NCBI GenBank assembly: GCA_031769625.1
Contig: JAUIMM010001030.1
Coordinates: forward strand, 1,557,001 to 1,621,000
Source of the DNA: Taudactylus pleione
Lineage: Eukaryota; Chordata; Amphibia; Anura; Myobatrachidae
DNA length: 64,000 nucleotides
Direction: 5' to 3'
Part shown: positions 1 through 10,885 of the stretch, piece by piece
Layout of the letters: every line of letters starts with the position of its first letter
Position numbering within the stretch: the first letter of the stretch is position 1
Made by a program: the position numbers and the translations under genes
Notes under the pieces: generated by a model
The model's input: the letters and a program-made list of their open reading frames with translations, nothing else
Database searches by the model: none
What the model was told of the DNA's origin: nothing

Positions 1-165
1 TCAAATATCCTCATTACCTTAGGTCATAATTTATATTCTCTGTAAGATTTTCCTTTTTTTTATTCTGTATCACAGCATCTTATATGCTGACAGAACTTTT
101 TTCTTTAAACAATATTTCTTACTAGTGATTTTAGGGGTTTAAAGTAAAGGCATTCTGCCCAGTGT
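1..165. other. AT-rich sequence upstream of the Tc1 remnant
   Basis: AT-rich with T runs and no recognisable protein similarity. It may be further decayed N-terminal part of the Tc1 element that follows, but I could not align it to transposase. Confidence 0.3.
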
Positions 166-617
166 CAAAAAGCTCTGTCTCAATTGCAGGTCATGAGTCC
201 TTCAACAAACTGACCCAATGACCCAAAGCTCTATCTCAGTTGCAGGTCATAGGTCCTTCAACAAACTGACCCAATGACACAAAGCACACAGTAAAAAGCA
301 TACAAGGATGTATAAGAAGAGCACATTGGACTATTCTGAAGTGGACTTCTATGAGCACTAATCTGAATCCTAATGGAACATCTATGGAAAGAGCTGAAAC
401 ATGTAGTCTGGGGAAGGCACTCATCAAACCCGAGACAGCTGGAGCAGTTGGCTCTAGAACAGAGCGCCATACTACTTGTTGACAGGTGCATAATTATCAT
501 TAGACATACAGAAATCGCTTGATTGCAGTGATTACCTCTAAAGGTTGTACAACAAAATATTTGGTTATGGGTACCATTATTTTAGTCCATGCCATTTTCA
601 TTTGTTTTATTTTTTAA
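166..617 (+). pseudogene. Tc1/mariner-type transposase, C-terminal remnant
   Basis: Cut-and-paste DNA transposase remnant. Conceptual translation gives KKLCLNCRS then VLQQTD, then PNDTKHT in frame 270-371 (family form QxNDPKHT, around the second catalytic Asp). NLNP ends that frame; the frame moves by one base at about 372 and continues MEHLWKELKHVVWGRH and RQLEQLALEQSA (373 to about 506). It moves back at about 507 to read YRNRLIAVITSKGCTTKY and stops at TAA 615-617. This order (NDxKHT, NxNPxExLW, LxxVIxxKGxxTKY) is the normal C-terminal half of Tc1-like transposases. No intact frame remains and the N-terminal HTH part is not visible. The two frameshifts and a 56-bp internal duplication mark it as dead. 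Identification is firm; the exact family is not determined. Confidence 0.85.
169..280. repeat. 56-bp tandem duplication inside the transposase remnant
   Basis: Two adjacent copies, 169-224 and 225-280, begin AAAGCTCT and contain TTCAACAAACTGACCCAATG; they differ at only a few positions. The duplicated piece covers the QQxxDP catalytic-motif coding region, so this part of the transposase is encoded twice. Confidence 0.9.
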
Positions 618-783
618 AATATTCTGTTGAATCAAAATTCAAATGCAAAGCCTGATTTCTATTAAATATGGATTAAACAATGATGGATGCCAATTGCTTT
701 TGTCAGTTTCAAGTTATTTCAGAGAAAAAAATGGGTTATTTTTTTTTCGCGGAAGGGTATCAACAAATTTCTCCACATCTGTA
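618..783 (+). mobile_element. Tc1/mariner 3' noncoding end and terminal repeat
   Basis: It follows the transposase stop codon directly. The end reads GGGTATCAACAAATTTCTCC then ACATCTGTA, which has the look of a Tc1 inverted terminal repeat finishing next to a TA dinucleotide. The matching 5' repeat lies outside the window or is lost. Confidence 0.5.
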
Positions 784-1120
784 TATATAATAGACTAATC
801 TTGTTTCAAATATTCTTACAAACTTCAGTATTCCTAGTTTATTTTAGGAATTAATATACATTAAGTATAAATTAAGGCAAAACTTAAAGCAAAACATTTA
901 TAATGGGTAACTGATTGCCTTTCTGCCTGTCTTCATTTGCAAACTGTAATTTTCCCTGTGCATGCTTTAAAATGAGGTCTGAATCTTAATTAACCTCTAT
1001 TTAGAATATAAATAAATACATTGATTAATCCATTTAAAGAGTGTGAGTCACTGTGGAAGTGGACTGGCATGGTATTTTACATGTGAAGGGACAGGAAGTA
1101 AATGCAGAAATATGGATATA
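784..1120. other. AT-rich intergenic sequence
   Basis: No coding similarity, palindrome or tandem repeat seen. Confidence 0.5.
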
Positions 1121-1342
1121 AATCCTACTGCTGTCACTCCTGAAACGTAAATAGGAATATTGACAGCATGTTGCTTTGTAAATTAAAGGCAATGGATGTT
1201 ATTATGGAGGAGATGTCTCAAGCAGTGTACAGAGTGGAGAAGTGTACCAGTGGAGAAGTTGCCCATAGCAACTACTCAGCTTTTACCTATCATTTTATAG
1301 AATGTACTTGATAATGCTAACTCATAACTGATTGGTTGATAT

Positions 1343-2683
1343 AAGGGCCGGCAACAGAAATCATGGGGCCCAGTACACAAATTTTTTAGGGGCCCCTCCC
1401 ATCCCCGGGACCCTGGCAGGTACAGGTCAGTCTCCTGAGAGTCTACCTTACCTATATATGATTTCTCTGCAATGAGGCACTTCTGAAGAAATTGTTTCTC
1501 CCTGGGCAGATGGTGACTATTCACATAGGAGATCACATGGTTCGGAAGACGCCTGTTTGCAAAGGAATATTACCAATGTCATCGTCATATAGCAGGGGTT
1601 CGACCAGATAATACATAGTAACAGAAGTTTTGATGCAGGGCAAAATGTGAACTTCCCTGATCAAATAATATATAGTATTAAACTGTATTTGCTCATTTGA
1701 AACTATTTTTACCAGCCCTGTCTGTAGTAAATATACTCAGTACTTGTTTTAATAATTGTGTAAAGTGACAAAATTACATATTATTAAATTGTTACAAAGA
1801 GGATTCTATTTACTAAGCAGTGTTAGGAGACAGAGTGAAAAGTGAATAGGTGCCAGCCAATCAGCTCCCAACTGTCATTTTTCAAACACAGCCTGTGAGA
1901 TGGCAGTTGGGAGCTGATTGGCTGGCACCTTATCACTGTCTTATCACTCTTCACTCTGTCTCCTAACACTGCTTAGTAAATAGACCCCTTAATCTAGAAA
2001 TATTCAGTGAGGCAATTCCCAGCCATGTTTAAGAGGTAGCTATAAGGATATGCCTGTATGGTTACAGTATGGATTCTTACTGCCATGCATAGTATCCTAC
2101 AGTATGTGTTCCTATCAGTGACAGCCTGGCATTCATATGGGCGGATCTAAGGGCTAATTGTATGGCGGTGTCAATGCACTCCTCCCGGGGGTCTCCTGCT
2201 GCCAGCCCCACACAACACAGCAGTTTCATGGCCTCTCCTCCTCAAGCCATGTCCTGCTGAACCACGGCCACTATGTGCTGTTGTCTCCCGGATCTCCCAC
2301 AGGGCTTCATGTCTCCCCATCCTGCAGTCTGTACAGCTGTACTCGGACAGCTCCTGCTAATGGCAGCTTGCAGTGCTGTAACAGGGATGAGAGAAGACTG
2401 GTTAGGGTGCCACAGGAGGGTCCTGTCCTCCCTCAGCTCGCCTTAGTTCACCTGCGTTTGACAAGTGTACCGCCGCAGTCAAAATCCCCACCTGTCCTTG
2501 GTGCAACTGCAGTCGATGTTACTGTACTGTATATAGGATATATATATCTATGATAATAATAATCCCCCTTCACCCTATGCTGCATGCAATATCTCCGGGT
2601 GCTCAGTCTCTGCAGCACCAGGGCCCCTACAACCTTTGGGCCTGGTACAGCTGCGCTACTAGTCTCCCCTGTCGCCGGGCCTG
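1343..2683. mobile_element. Non-autonomous hAT-type element
   Basis: The ends are inverted: AAGGGCCGGC at the left and GCCGGGCCTG at the right. They are bounded by 8-bp flanks GTTGATAT (1335-1342) and GATGATAT (2684-2691), 7 of 8 identical, which is the hAT duplication length. No transposase frame is present. A separate palindromic MITE sits inside at 1799-1989. Confidence 0.7.
1799..1989. mobile_element. Palindromic MITE, TATTTACTAAGCAG termini
   Basis: Near-perfect inverted repeat. The left arm runs from CTATTTACTAAGCAGTG through CCAGCCAATCAGCTCCCAAC. The right arm runs GTTGGGAGCTGATTGGCTGG to CACTGCTTAGTAAATAG, with a short loop. A second copy is at 22514-22713. It is nested in the hAT at 1343-2683. 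Confidence 0.9.
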
Positions 2684-2746
2684 GATGATATGGGCAACTT
2701 CTCTACATGTACATTTCTCCACTCTTTAAACTGCTTGATACATCTC

Positions 2747-3110
2747 TTGTTATGTATTTTAAATGGATATGAATTTTAATACGGTTATGTATGGATCTGA
2801 GATTATCCTACTGCTGCCATACCTGAAACGTAAATAGAAATATTAAATACCAACAGTATGTGAATATGAGAAGTGCATATAAATAGCAGCCACACAAACT
2901 CTTTAGTATAGCAGTGTCACCTTACACTCCAAAAAAGCATACAAAACCAATATCACCAAAGATTCCAGAAGGCACATGTATCAGCCAATATGGTTCCACA
3001 TTTGAATATATTTGAATGATTATTTTATAAAATGTATTGATATTGCTACCAAATAGAAGAAAAGATAAAACTTGCTACACTATGAGAAGTTTTTTTGTAT
3101 TTTTTTGAGG
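2747..3110. other. Noncoding AT-rich spacer, part of duplication unit 2
   Basis: No coding similarity. It holds the second copy of the CCTGAAACGTAAATAG segment noted for the duplication. Confidence 0.5.
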
Positions 3111-3118
3111 TTCACAAA

Positions 3119-3438
3119 CAGGGGCGTTTCTAGAGAGGATGGGGCCCCCTCCTCTCTGTCCAGCGGCCGGCAGCGCACTGAGCTGTGCGCGGCCAGCGCC
3201 GGAGTTATAGACTCTGGGCACTAGAGTGCACTCAGAGTCTATAGAGTATGCACGGGTCCACGGGAAAATGGTCACGGCGGGCATTTCCTAGTCGTTTTTA
3301 GAGTGCCGACCCCCGCTCCGACGTGGGACTCCGGAGTGGTAAGTATGCTATGGGTACAGGGTGTGCAGTGCGGGGCCCCCCTGGACCCAGGGGCCCGTGT
3401 GCCCCACACACCCTGCACCTATTATAGATATGCCCCTG
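3119..3438. mobile_element. Non-autonomous hAT-type element with perfect 8-bp duplication
   Basis: It starts CAGGGGCGTTTCTAG and ends with the near-complement CTATTATAGATATGCCCCTG. It is flanked by identical 8-bp TTCACAAA at 3111-3118 and 3439-3446. It is GC-rich relative to its surroundings, 320 bp long and noncoding. Confidence 0.92.
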
Positions 3439-3504
3439 TTCACAAACTGGAAAAGAGCAAGTGAGAAGTTTGCTTCAGAGATACCACATTAAAAGATATT
3501 GGTT

Positions 3505-3573
3505 CTTGGTTGATATGGGCACCTTTTCCACATGTCCATTTTTCTACTCTTTAAACTGTTTGATACATCTCCC
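3505..3573. mobile_element. Right-half fragment of the TTGCCCATAGCAAC MITE
   Basis: The GATATGGGCACC...ACTCTTTAAACTG...TGATACATCTC order matches the right arm at 2686-2746. The left arm is diverged or missing. Confidence 0.6.
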
Positions 3574-3789
3574 ACTACATATGTGTTTTAAATGTTATAT
3601 TATTGTATGGGAAATGATTGTTATAAGTAGTAGATGATGTTTATTTTTATATTTTTAATATTCGTCAGAAATTTTTAATTATAGTCAGTTAATTGGGTTT
3701 TATTTCAAAACACATGAACAACAATTCTCTCATGTATTTGCATATTTACATTTTTTCATTTATTAAATCGCACCCATCAACAACACACT

Positions 3790-3930
3790 GAGGGCCTCAT
3801 TTAGGAACTATATAATGAACAAGGTGTAAAATTGGCTTTGCCCTTTAAATGATTGCCACTTTAAAAATTGGACACACTCGTTGGGATCTTACAGATGACT
3901 GCAAGTTGCAGGCTATTACATTTCCCTCTA
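3790..3930. mobile_element. Fragment of the MITE family found whole at 57692-57855
   Basis: It shares CCCTTTAAATGATTGCCACT, then AACTGCAAGT..CAGGCTATTACATTTCCC with the element at 57692-57855. Only the right-hand half is recognisable. Confidence 0.6.
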
Positions 3931-4216
3931 TAGGTCCTAGGTAGTTTTATATGAGAGAATAAATTCACTAAAGCTAGTCCATGTAGTACTGTATTTGGAG
4001 CTGAGGTTCCCTTCCTAACAATTTTCTTTTACACATGTAAATAAGCACAATAATTGAGCTATACAGGTTGAGTCTCACATATGCAAAATGCTTGGGACCA
4101 GGGGTATTTTGGATAATGGAATATTCCGTATTTTGGAATATTTGCATTTAATAATTAAATAACTGAGGAATGGGACCCAAATATACACACAGAATGCATT
4201 TATGTATTATATACAA

Positions 4217-4814
4217 TGTGACACAGTTGGGATAGGGGTCCCTCTCTGGGGGTAGATGGACTCCCTCTTTCCACACAGCAGCCGTAGAAACAGGAGACAA
4301 GTCTGGGAATCTCATACAAACTGGTCGGCGCGAGTCTTTATTGTGCCACACACAAAAGTATAAACAAAAGCATAAAAATAAATCCTAGCCCAGCTGGGCA
4401 CTAACTACACATCAGATTCCCTTGCTATAACAATGGTAGGGCCTATTGCCCTCACTATCAACAAGACACATGCACAGTACTTACAGGGTTTTAACCAAGT
4501 GTCTCTGAACAGGCTAGACTGCCAGCTCCCCCAGGTATGAGACATTCAGCCACAAACAAACCCAGCCAGTTCCAGGTGGAAGCCCTAATGAGGCTGCTAC
4601 CAAGCTGAAAGGCCCAAGACCTGGAGTGGCCTGTGGATGGAGCCCTCCCTCTCCTCACATCCACACCCCCAGGACCCATTTTGGCTTTTCACAGAAGCTG
4701 ACATTACTAGTCTGCTTTCCTAACAGACTTCTCTTGGGGGTTTTAAAAGACATAAGACAGGAATCTGGGACAAATATTGAAGCCATTCCACACTTCTCCA
4801 GTGCTTCTATCACA
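4217..4814 (-). mobile_element. Solo LTR of an LTR retroelement
   Basis: A 598-bp block begins TGTGACA and ends TATCACA, a 5'-TG...CA-3' structure with short inverted ends. The right flank ACAC (4815-4818) and left flank ACAA (4213-4216) fit a 4-bp target duplication with one change. Removing the block restores the host sequence seen at about 19153 (TATATACACCTTATAC). On the minus strand a single AATAAA (complement of 4337-4342) precedes GACTCGCGCC, in the style of an R/U5 boundary, so I favour minus orientation. A plus-strand AATAAA at 4377-4382 leaves this open. No internal gag, pol or env is present. Gypsy-like and endogenous-retrovirus origins both fit. Confidence 0.75.
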
Positions 4815-4949
4815 ACACCTTATACACACAGCCTGCAAATAATTTGATACAATATTTTCAATAATTTTGTGGCTCAAACAAAGTTTGTGTACATACATGA
4901 AATTCATTTATGTTTCATATACACCCTATACACACAGCTGTAGGTCATT

Positions 4950-4964
4950 TTATACATTATTTTT
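4950..4964. repeat. Target-site duplication of the L1 LINE, left copy
   Basis: TTATACATTATTTTT matches 10871-10885 exactly. It is 15 bp, typical for target-primed L1 insertion; its 3' edge merges with the poly-T, so the length is approximate. Confidence 0.85.
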
Positions 4965-5421
4965 TTTTTTAACATATTTTTATTACTGATTTCAAATCTT
5001 ATACAAAGATTATACATAGAGAATATAGCATAAAGATTTACGTATAATAATGTAAAATGAACAGTATGCATGAATCTCAGGAATGTAATAAAGATTAATA
5101 TTCAAATATGTCCTGAGTAAATCCAAAGAGGAGACAAAGAACATTCCTAAATATATATATAATCAATAACGACCTATGTCTCATGCCTCTAAGCATGAGA
5201 AAAGAAAAAGAAGATAAAAAAATAAAGAAAGGAAGGGGGAGGGATGTAAGGAAGACAAGGGAAAACACATAAGGAGTTATGAAGTGTGGTGTTTTGTTAT
5301 ATATCAATATACTTAAAGTAGAATGGATGAAGTAGGAGGATATTACTAATAAATTTCACAATACTTTTTAAAATACTCTATCATTGTTGTCAGCTTATTT
5401 ATCAACATAATTCAGCATATT

Positions 5422-8400
5422 TCAGGAGAGGTGCTTGAGCAAATACCAATCTGTGTTCTCGAAGAGTTTGGATATGTGCTGCTGAGATGGGATATCTAGT
5501 GAGTCAATATATTTTTCCCATTTTATGTAGAATTTTTCAACCCCTTTTTCGATGTCTGGTATTGTGGCTTTTCTATCATAATAAAGCAATTGTAGTAATT
5601 TTTGTTTAACCAACATTAAGGAGGGTGCTGATTTAGTAGTCCAATGAATTAAAATGGCTTTTTTCCCCAAAGTGAGTATGATCGTAAGTAAAGGGATGTG
5701 AAAATTTTTATGTGAGCCTAGATCCCAATTTCTAAAATTTAGGTTTAGGCATGCCAATGGGTCAGGGAAAATCTTGACAGAGAAGAGCTTGTTAATGTAA
5801 TCAAGGATCTTGTTCCAGAATTTTTTTATTTTCCTACATTCCCACATGCAGTGAATGAAATTGGCTGAATGCATACCACATTTCATACATTTGCCTGATT
5901 CGTTGGCAACCATATGTATGCGTTGTGCTGGAGTGATGTAGGCTCTGTGTATTGTGCGGAAATGCACCTCTTGAAGATAGGCAGATTGTTAAAGTTTTAG
6001 GGATTTTTCATAATGAGTGAGTAGACATTGAATTTCGCAAATTTGAGGTATGTCTGCTCTCCATTTTGTGAGCAAAATTTCCCACTGAGGTGATGAGATA
6101 GTTGGGATCAGATGGGGATATAAATATTTTGTCTTGAAGGAGATATTATTTTTATTTAAACCACTAAGTAAGGAGTCTAATGAAGTTGGATCAGAATCTG
6201 CCCTCGGTAAGATTTTAAGAGAGGCCAAATAATGGCGTATCTGAAGATACATATAGAAGTGCTGATTCGGAAGGTCAAATCTTCGCTGAAGCTCAGAAAA
6301 AGAAAGAATACTGCCTCCAGGATCAAATACTTTAAATGAACAAGAAAGTCCCTTAACGCACCAAATCTGAAAAGTGGAGTTGTGTAGAGAGGGAGGGAAA
6401 GAGGGGTTTCCCCATAGCGGGATAAATTGGGTAATATGAGGATTTCGGTTATGTTTTTTGTTAATATCAAGCCATGCTTGAAATGTATCTTTAAACATTA
6501 TATTATTTAATATATTATGCGGTATTAAAGTGGATTTTGTCTGAAGAAGCGCAGCTGGAGAATAGGGGTGGAAGAGAGCTTTATCTAAAGCTTTATCCAT
6601 ATATTCACTTCTCTCCAATAACCAATCAACAATATAACGGAAAAAAACTGATAAAGAATATGCAAGAATGTCTGGTGTTCCCAAACCTCCTTCTCTTCTT
6701 GATGTCTTTAATTTTTGCCTAGCTATTCTCGGTCTTTTGTTTTGCCATAAGAATTTTGAGAATAATGCCTCAAGTTTAGTGATATCTTTACGTTTCAAGG
6801 AAATAGGGAGCATTTGGATGAAATAAAAATTTTTAGGGAAGATTATACTTTTAATCACTGCTAGTCTTCCCAGTAATGATAGAGGTAACGACCTCCAGTT
6901 ATCAAGGAGTAGAGAAATTTTTCCTATTACTGTTGAATAATTTAAATTGTATAAAGATGAGAGATCAGACCCTATATTGATTCCAAGATATTTTATATGT
7001 GTAGAGGCTATTTTAAATGAGGGTATGTTTGGTGATACCGATTGAGACAATGGGGGACCACATAGATGGAGTATTTCTGATTTGGTGATATTGACTTTAT
7101 ATCCTGAAACTGAGCCAAATGAAGAAATTAAATCCATGACAGCTGGTAGTGACTGAGATGGATTTGATAGAAAAAGTAATGTATCATCTGCAAACAGTGC
7201 TATTTTCAGGTCTACCTTTTCAATAGTAATCCCCTGTACTGCCGTGGAGGAGCGAATCGCAATTGCTAGAGGCTCCATTACTATAGCGAAGAGTAAAGGC
7301 GAGAGGGGGCAACCTTGCCTGGTGCCTCTGCTAATTAAGAAGGGAGTAGAGAGATATCCATTGCATGATACTTGGGAATAAGGCAGAGAGTATAAGGTCC
7401 TCAAAGTATCTATAAATGATATAGGAAAACCAAATCTTTCTAGCGTCAGATACAGAAAAGGCCAGGACACTAGGTCAAAGGCCTTCTCTGCATCCAAGGC
7501 CAGAACAACCCTGGCATTCACACTCTCTCCCTGAGGATATCCAATATGTTGAATGACCGACAAGACTCTCCGAACATTCACCACAGAGTGCCTTCCTCTT
7601 ATAAAACCATTCTGGTCAGAATGAATAATACTAGGTAAAAAAATTTTGATTCTTTCAGCCAGAATTTTAGTAAACAACTTATAATCGATGTTTAAAAGAG
7701 AGATTGGTCTATATGAGCTAGGAAGAGAGAGATCTTTCCTTAGTTTGGGTATAACCTTTATTATAGCAGAGTTAAAATATTTTGGCAGTTTCTTGTGAAC
7801 CATTATATGATTATAAAAGCAAAGAAGAGGTGAGAGTAACTTTGGAGCTAATATTTTATAAAACTCACTAGATAGACCGTCAGGGCCTGGTGCTTTAGCT
7901 GGTTTTAATTTCTTCAAGGCACTTTGAAGTTCCTCAAGGGTAATTGGGTCAGTAAGGCTTTGTCTCGCTTCTAATGTAATTTGAGGTCTATGTAGTATTG
8001 ACCAAAATAGGTCTTCAATTTGTGTATTTGGAGATATAGGGGGGATTACTTCAGTTTGAGTATCCAACTGATCATTTGAGGGGGAGATATTGCCAATATC
8101 AGAGGGTGCGGGGATAGAATATAATGATTCGTAATATTCTCTCATAATACTTGTGATTTGACTGTTAGAGTCAGTAAGACCGCCATCCGACGTAGAAAGT
8201 GGATGTACAGTCATCTATGGTCTATTGCCTGTGAGCAGAGTTGTGAGAAGCTTTCCTGTTTTATTGCCAAATTTGTGGAACGTATGATTTACTGAAAATA
8301 AGTATTTATCACCCATTATAGTAAGAAATTCATCGAAATGTGTTTTTGCCAGTTGATAAGAAGTTTTTGTTGTCAGATTCGATGACATTTTAAAATTTTG

Positions 8401-9402
8401 ATATGCTTCAGTTAGTGCTTGTTGCAATTCGATGTAAGATTTTTCTCTTTGTTTCTTTATGTTAATGGCATATGAGATTATCACTCCTCGCAAAACTGAT
8501 TTGGCCGTTTGCCAAAATAAGGCCGGGTCTGTGTCTGCGTGGGAAAGGTTAGTAAGCCTGTGTTCTTCCCATGACGATTCTAATTTTTTACGGAAAGTGA
8601 TTGACTGAGAAAGATGGGATGGAAATCTCCATATTCTATTGGGGCTATGTTCCAAAGAGATCTGAAGTTCAAACCAGACTAGGGCATGATCAGAAAGAGA
8701 GATGGTCTCAATAGTGGAGGACCGTATTTTAGAGAAAAGAAATTTTGAAATTAAGGTGTAGTCAATTCGCGATAGAGTATTGTGTGCCGCAGATAAACAG
8801 GTGAAATCTTTTTCTATAGGGTGAAGGGCTCTCCAAATATCTACTAAATTAAGTCTTTTGGCTAGCATTGGAACTCCAAATTTTGGAAGAGGAGAGATTT
8901 GTTTTGAGGTATTAGAGCGGTCAAGGTAGGGGGATGAAATTAAATTAAAATCTCCACACAATATTAGAGTAGCTGGATCTAAAGTAATTAGTTTGGCTAG
9001 TATGGTACGATAAAAGGACTTTTTATATATGTTTGGGGCATAGATGTTACATAAATTATATTTAGAACCTTTAATTAGAACCTCTGCAAAAACGTATCGA
9101 CCCTCCGAATCAGCTTCAACATTCAACACCTCCACATTTATGTCTCTTTTGCCTAGTATCACAACTCCTCGTGCTTTTGAGTTAAACGACGCCACAGCTA
9201 ATATGGACCATTTCAACATTTGAAGTTTTTTAGATTCAGCAAGTGTCAAGTGCGTCTCCTGAAGAAAGGCAATATCAATATTACAATTGTTTAAGTATAA
9301 CAAAATTTTCCTACGTTTTGCTGGGGAATTTATCCCTCCTACATTAAGAGTACCAAATTTTAGTGAAACCATGGTATTATAAAAACAAGGATAATAAAGC
9401 AC
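5422..9402 (-). pseudogene. L1 ORF2: AP endonuclease / reverse transcriptase, two in-frame stops
   Basis: This encodes the enzyme for target-primed reverse transcription. One frame covers all 1,327 codons, broken only by TAG (8215-8217) and TAA (5989-5991). The N-terminal AP-like endonuclease shows N20, QETH at 48-51, GDFN at 150-153, SRIDYT at 211-216 and SDH at 237-239. Translation may begin at Met1 or at the internal MVSLKFGTLNVGG, which sits closer to the family start. After the TAG the reverse transcriptase has KAPGPDGL, then (counting from the Met at 8214) DAEKAFD at 241-247, RGTRQGCPLSP at 296-306 and the catalytic FADD at 341-344. After the TAA comes the Cys/His-rich C-terminus CMKCGMHSANFIHCMWEC. 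Domain order and length match L1-group ORF2. The catalytic residues remain, so the copy decayed recently compared with its neighbours. Confidence 0.95.
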
Positions 9403-9793
9403 AAGATAATTACCACATTTAAAGTCATTTTCCTATAAGATGCAACATTGAAGGAGGGGTTGAGGAAAGAGACAAGACAGTACAATGGAGGGACAGCGGA
9501 AATACGAATCAAAACAAATAGTAAACAAGCAGAATATTGAAGAATAAGTGACTGCAGGTATGCAAAAAAGACATATTACTGAATGAGAACTTAATTGAGC
9601 AGCCCATCTCGTTACCACCTATTCTTATTATTTATGGGCAAATAAGTTTAAGCAAAATAACAAAATAACAACCCAAGATATGTAGGCAATACAATATGTA
9701 GACAAGGAACCTTGCGAGTAACATCGGCTGCCATGACAATCTTTAGTGATCTCGATAGATAAAATGTTAACCAGTGGCTAGGTCCCAAATACT
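9403..9793 (-). other. Spacer between L1 ORF1 and ORF2
   Basis: About 390 bp without a conserved frame. Such spacers occur in fish and amphibian L1-group elements. Nothing else seen. Confidence 0.6.
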
Positions 9794-10733
9794 TCAAGTT
9801 GGTTGGATAGATGGGACATCAGAGATATCATGATTCCTTTCTTCATTTTCCTCCTGTAGATAGGCTTTGGCATCTCTTGGGTTTGTGAAGTCTTTGTATG
9901 TGGAGCCCTCGAATATGCGCAGACGAGCTGGGTACATCAGGGAGAATTTGTGTTTGCTTTGAATAAGAGAGGCGCATACTGGTGCAAATGCTTTTCTCGC
10001 TCTAGACAGTTCCACAGAAAAATCCTGGAATATGTATAACTTGTGATCTTCCCATTGCAAGGGAAATTTTTTACGAGAGGCGGACCAAATCATGCAGGTA
10101 ATTGAGACATTTGAATAATGTAACCCTTGGTTTGGTGGAAGAAGGGGTATTTCTGCCAATTCTATGGATTCTTTCTATAACTAGATTAGCACATTCAGAT
10201 TCAATACCCAGTAGTGAGGGCAGAGTATTCCGAACAAAATGGGACAAGGACGGACCCTTAATTGATTCAGGGATTCCCACTATGCGAATGTTATTGCGGC
10301 GGGACCTGTTCTCCAGGTCGTCAACTTTGTTCCATAATTGCCAGTTTTCTTTTTCTAAGTTTTGGAAGGATCGTTTAAGTTGAGAGATCTCTTCAAAATT
10401 CGCCCCAATTCTATCTTCAGCTACTGAAACCCTATGGGTTAACTGGTGTAGCTGAGCGGTGATGTCAGCAACCGCTTGTGTTAGCAGGGGGATCATGGTC
10501 GTTTTGATGGCCTCAACAATGTCACTGTATGTGATAGGGGAATCGAGTGACCTGCATACCTGCGCGGAAGCTGTGTCTTGTGTCAGCGTGGGATTTGGCT
10601 TCTTCGCTGCAGGCGTTCCAGCGGCTTTATCAGCACCCGGCGCCATGTTTGTTTCAGCTCGGCGTTTCTCCTGTCTGGAAGGTAGCGGCTGCGCGGTTTG
10701 TGGCGTCTGCTGTTGGGTGAGAAATTTATCCAT
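9794..10733 (-). pseudogene. L1 ORF1: RNA-binding trimer protein, one frameshift
   Basis: The chaperone-like RNA-binding partner of ORF2. The first frame starts at Met 10733. It has a polar, Pro/Ala-rich N-terminus, then a heptad-like coiled coil (about residues 75-140, with VADITAQLHQLTHRVSVAED and LKRSFQNLEKENWQLWNKVD). It then enters the RRM of the Transposase_22 family with DLENRSRRNNIRIVGIPE. That frame stops at 10071. A one-base shift near 10090 moves into the frame ending at 9794, which supplies SRKKFPLQWEDHKLYIFQDF and ARLRIFEGSTYKDFTNP, the usual C-terminal domain. Joined length is about 313 residues, normal for L1 ORF1p. There is no zinc knuckle, which argues against Tx1 proper. Confidence 0.92.
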
Positions 10734-10870
10734 GGGCAGCTAGGCAGTCAGTCGGTGTTGTTTATTGCCAGCTGGGAGGCTTAAAACTTAGCTGTGAGAA
10801 TAGTTAGGCGGCTGGAGAGACGGAGCTCATGGAGGTAGCTGCTCACTCCTCCATGCCGGAACCGGAAGTC
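10734..10870 (-). promoter_or_regulatory. L1 5'UTR / presumptive internal promoter region
   Basis: The short GC-rich leader begins GACTTCCGGTTCCGGCATGG on the minus strand, just inside the target duplication. L1 elements are transcribed from their 5'UTR. The bounds are firm; promoter activity is inferred from family knowledge only. Confidence 0.55.
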
Positions 10871-10885
10871 TTATACATTATTTTT
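10871..10885. repeat. Target-site duplication of the L1 LINE, right copy
   Basis: TTATACATTATTTTT, identical to 4950-4964. Confidence 0.85.

Larger units (their letters stand above)
1211..2746. mobile_element. Palindromic MITE (TTGCCCATAGCAAC family), split by a hAT
   Basis: The left arm (about 1211-1290) and right arm (about 2686-2746) are inverted repeats. The left has GAGTGGAGAAGTG and GAGAAGTTGCCCATAG; the right has the complements, including GGGCAACTTCTC. An uninterrupted relative with the same GTTGCCCATAGC core lies at 21447-21629. Confidence 0.7.
1122..3640. repeat. Old tandem duplication with different hAT insertions in each unit
   Basis: CCTACTGCTG...CCTGAAACGTAAATAG occurs near 1124 and again near 2811. 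Each copy is followed by a related ATTTTATARAATGTA stretch (about 1293 and 3024) and then by the same segment around ACTCTTTAAACTG and TGATACATCTC (about 2720-2746 and 3545-3573). Unit 1 is interrupted by the hAT at 1343-2683, unit 2 by the hAT at 3119-3438. I infer an old segmental duplication that predates both insertions. Confidence 0.55.
4965..10870 (-). mobile_element. Full-length L1-type LINE
   Basis: On the minus strand the order is 5'UTR (10870-10734), ORF1 (10733-9794), a spacer of about 390 bp, ORF2 (9402-5422), a 3'UTR with AATAAA, then poly(A) (seen as poly-T at about 4960-4970). A 15-bp target duplication brackets it. The length of about 5.9 kb and the presence of the 5' end show a complete insertion. 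It lies inside a TA-flanked MITE, so it is younger than that MITE. Its coding damage is light: one frameshift and two nonsense codons. Confidence 0.93.

Noticed and set aside
6177..6470. 97-codon minus-strand frame overlapping L1 ORF2
   Set aside because: It is an out-of-phase shadow of the reverse transcriptase frame.
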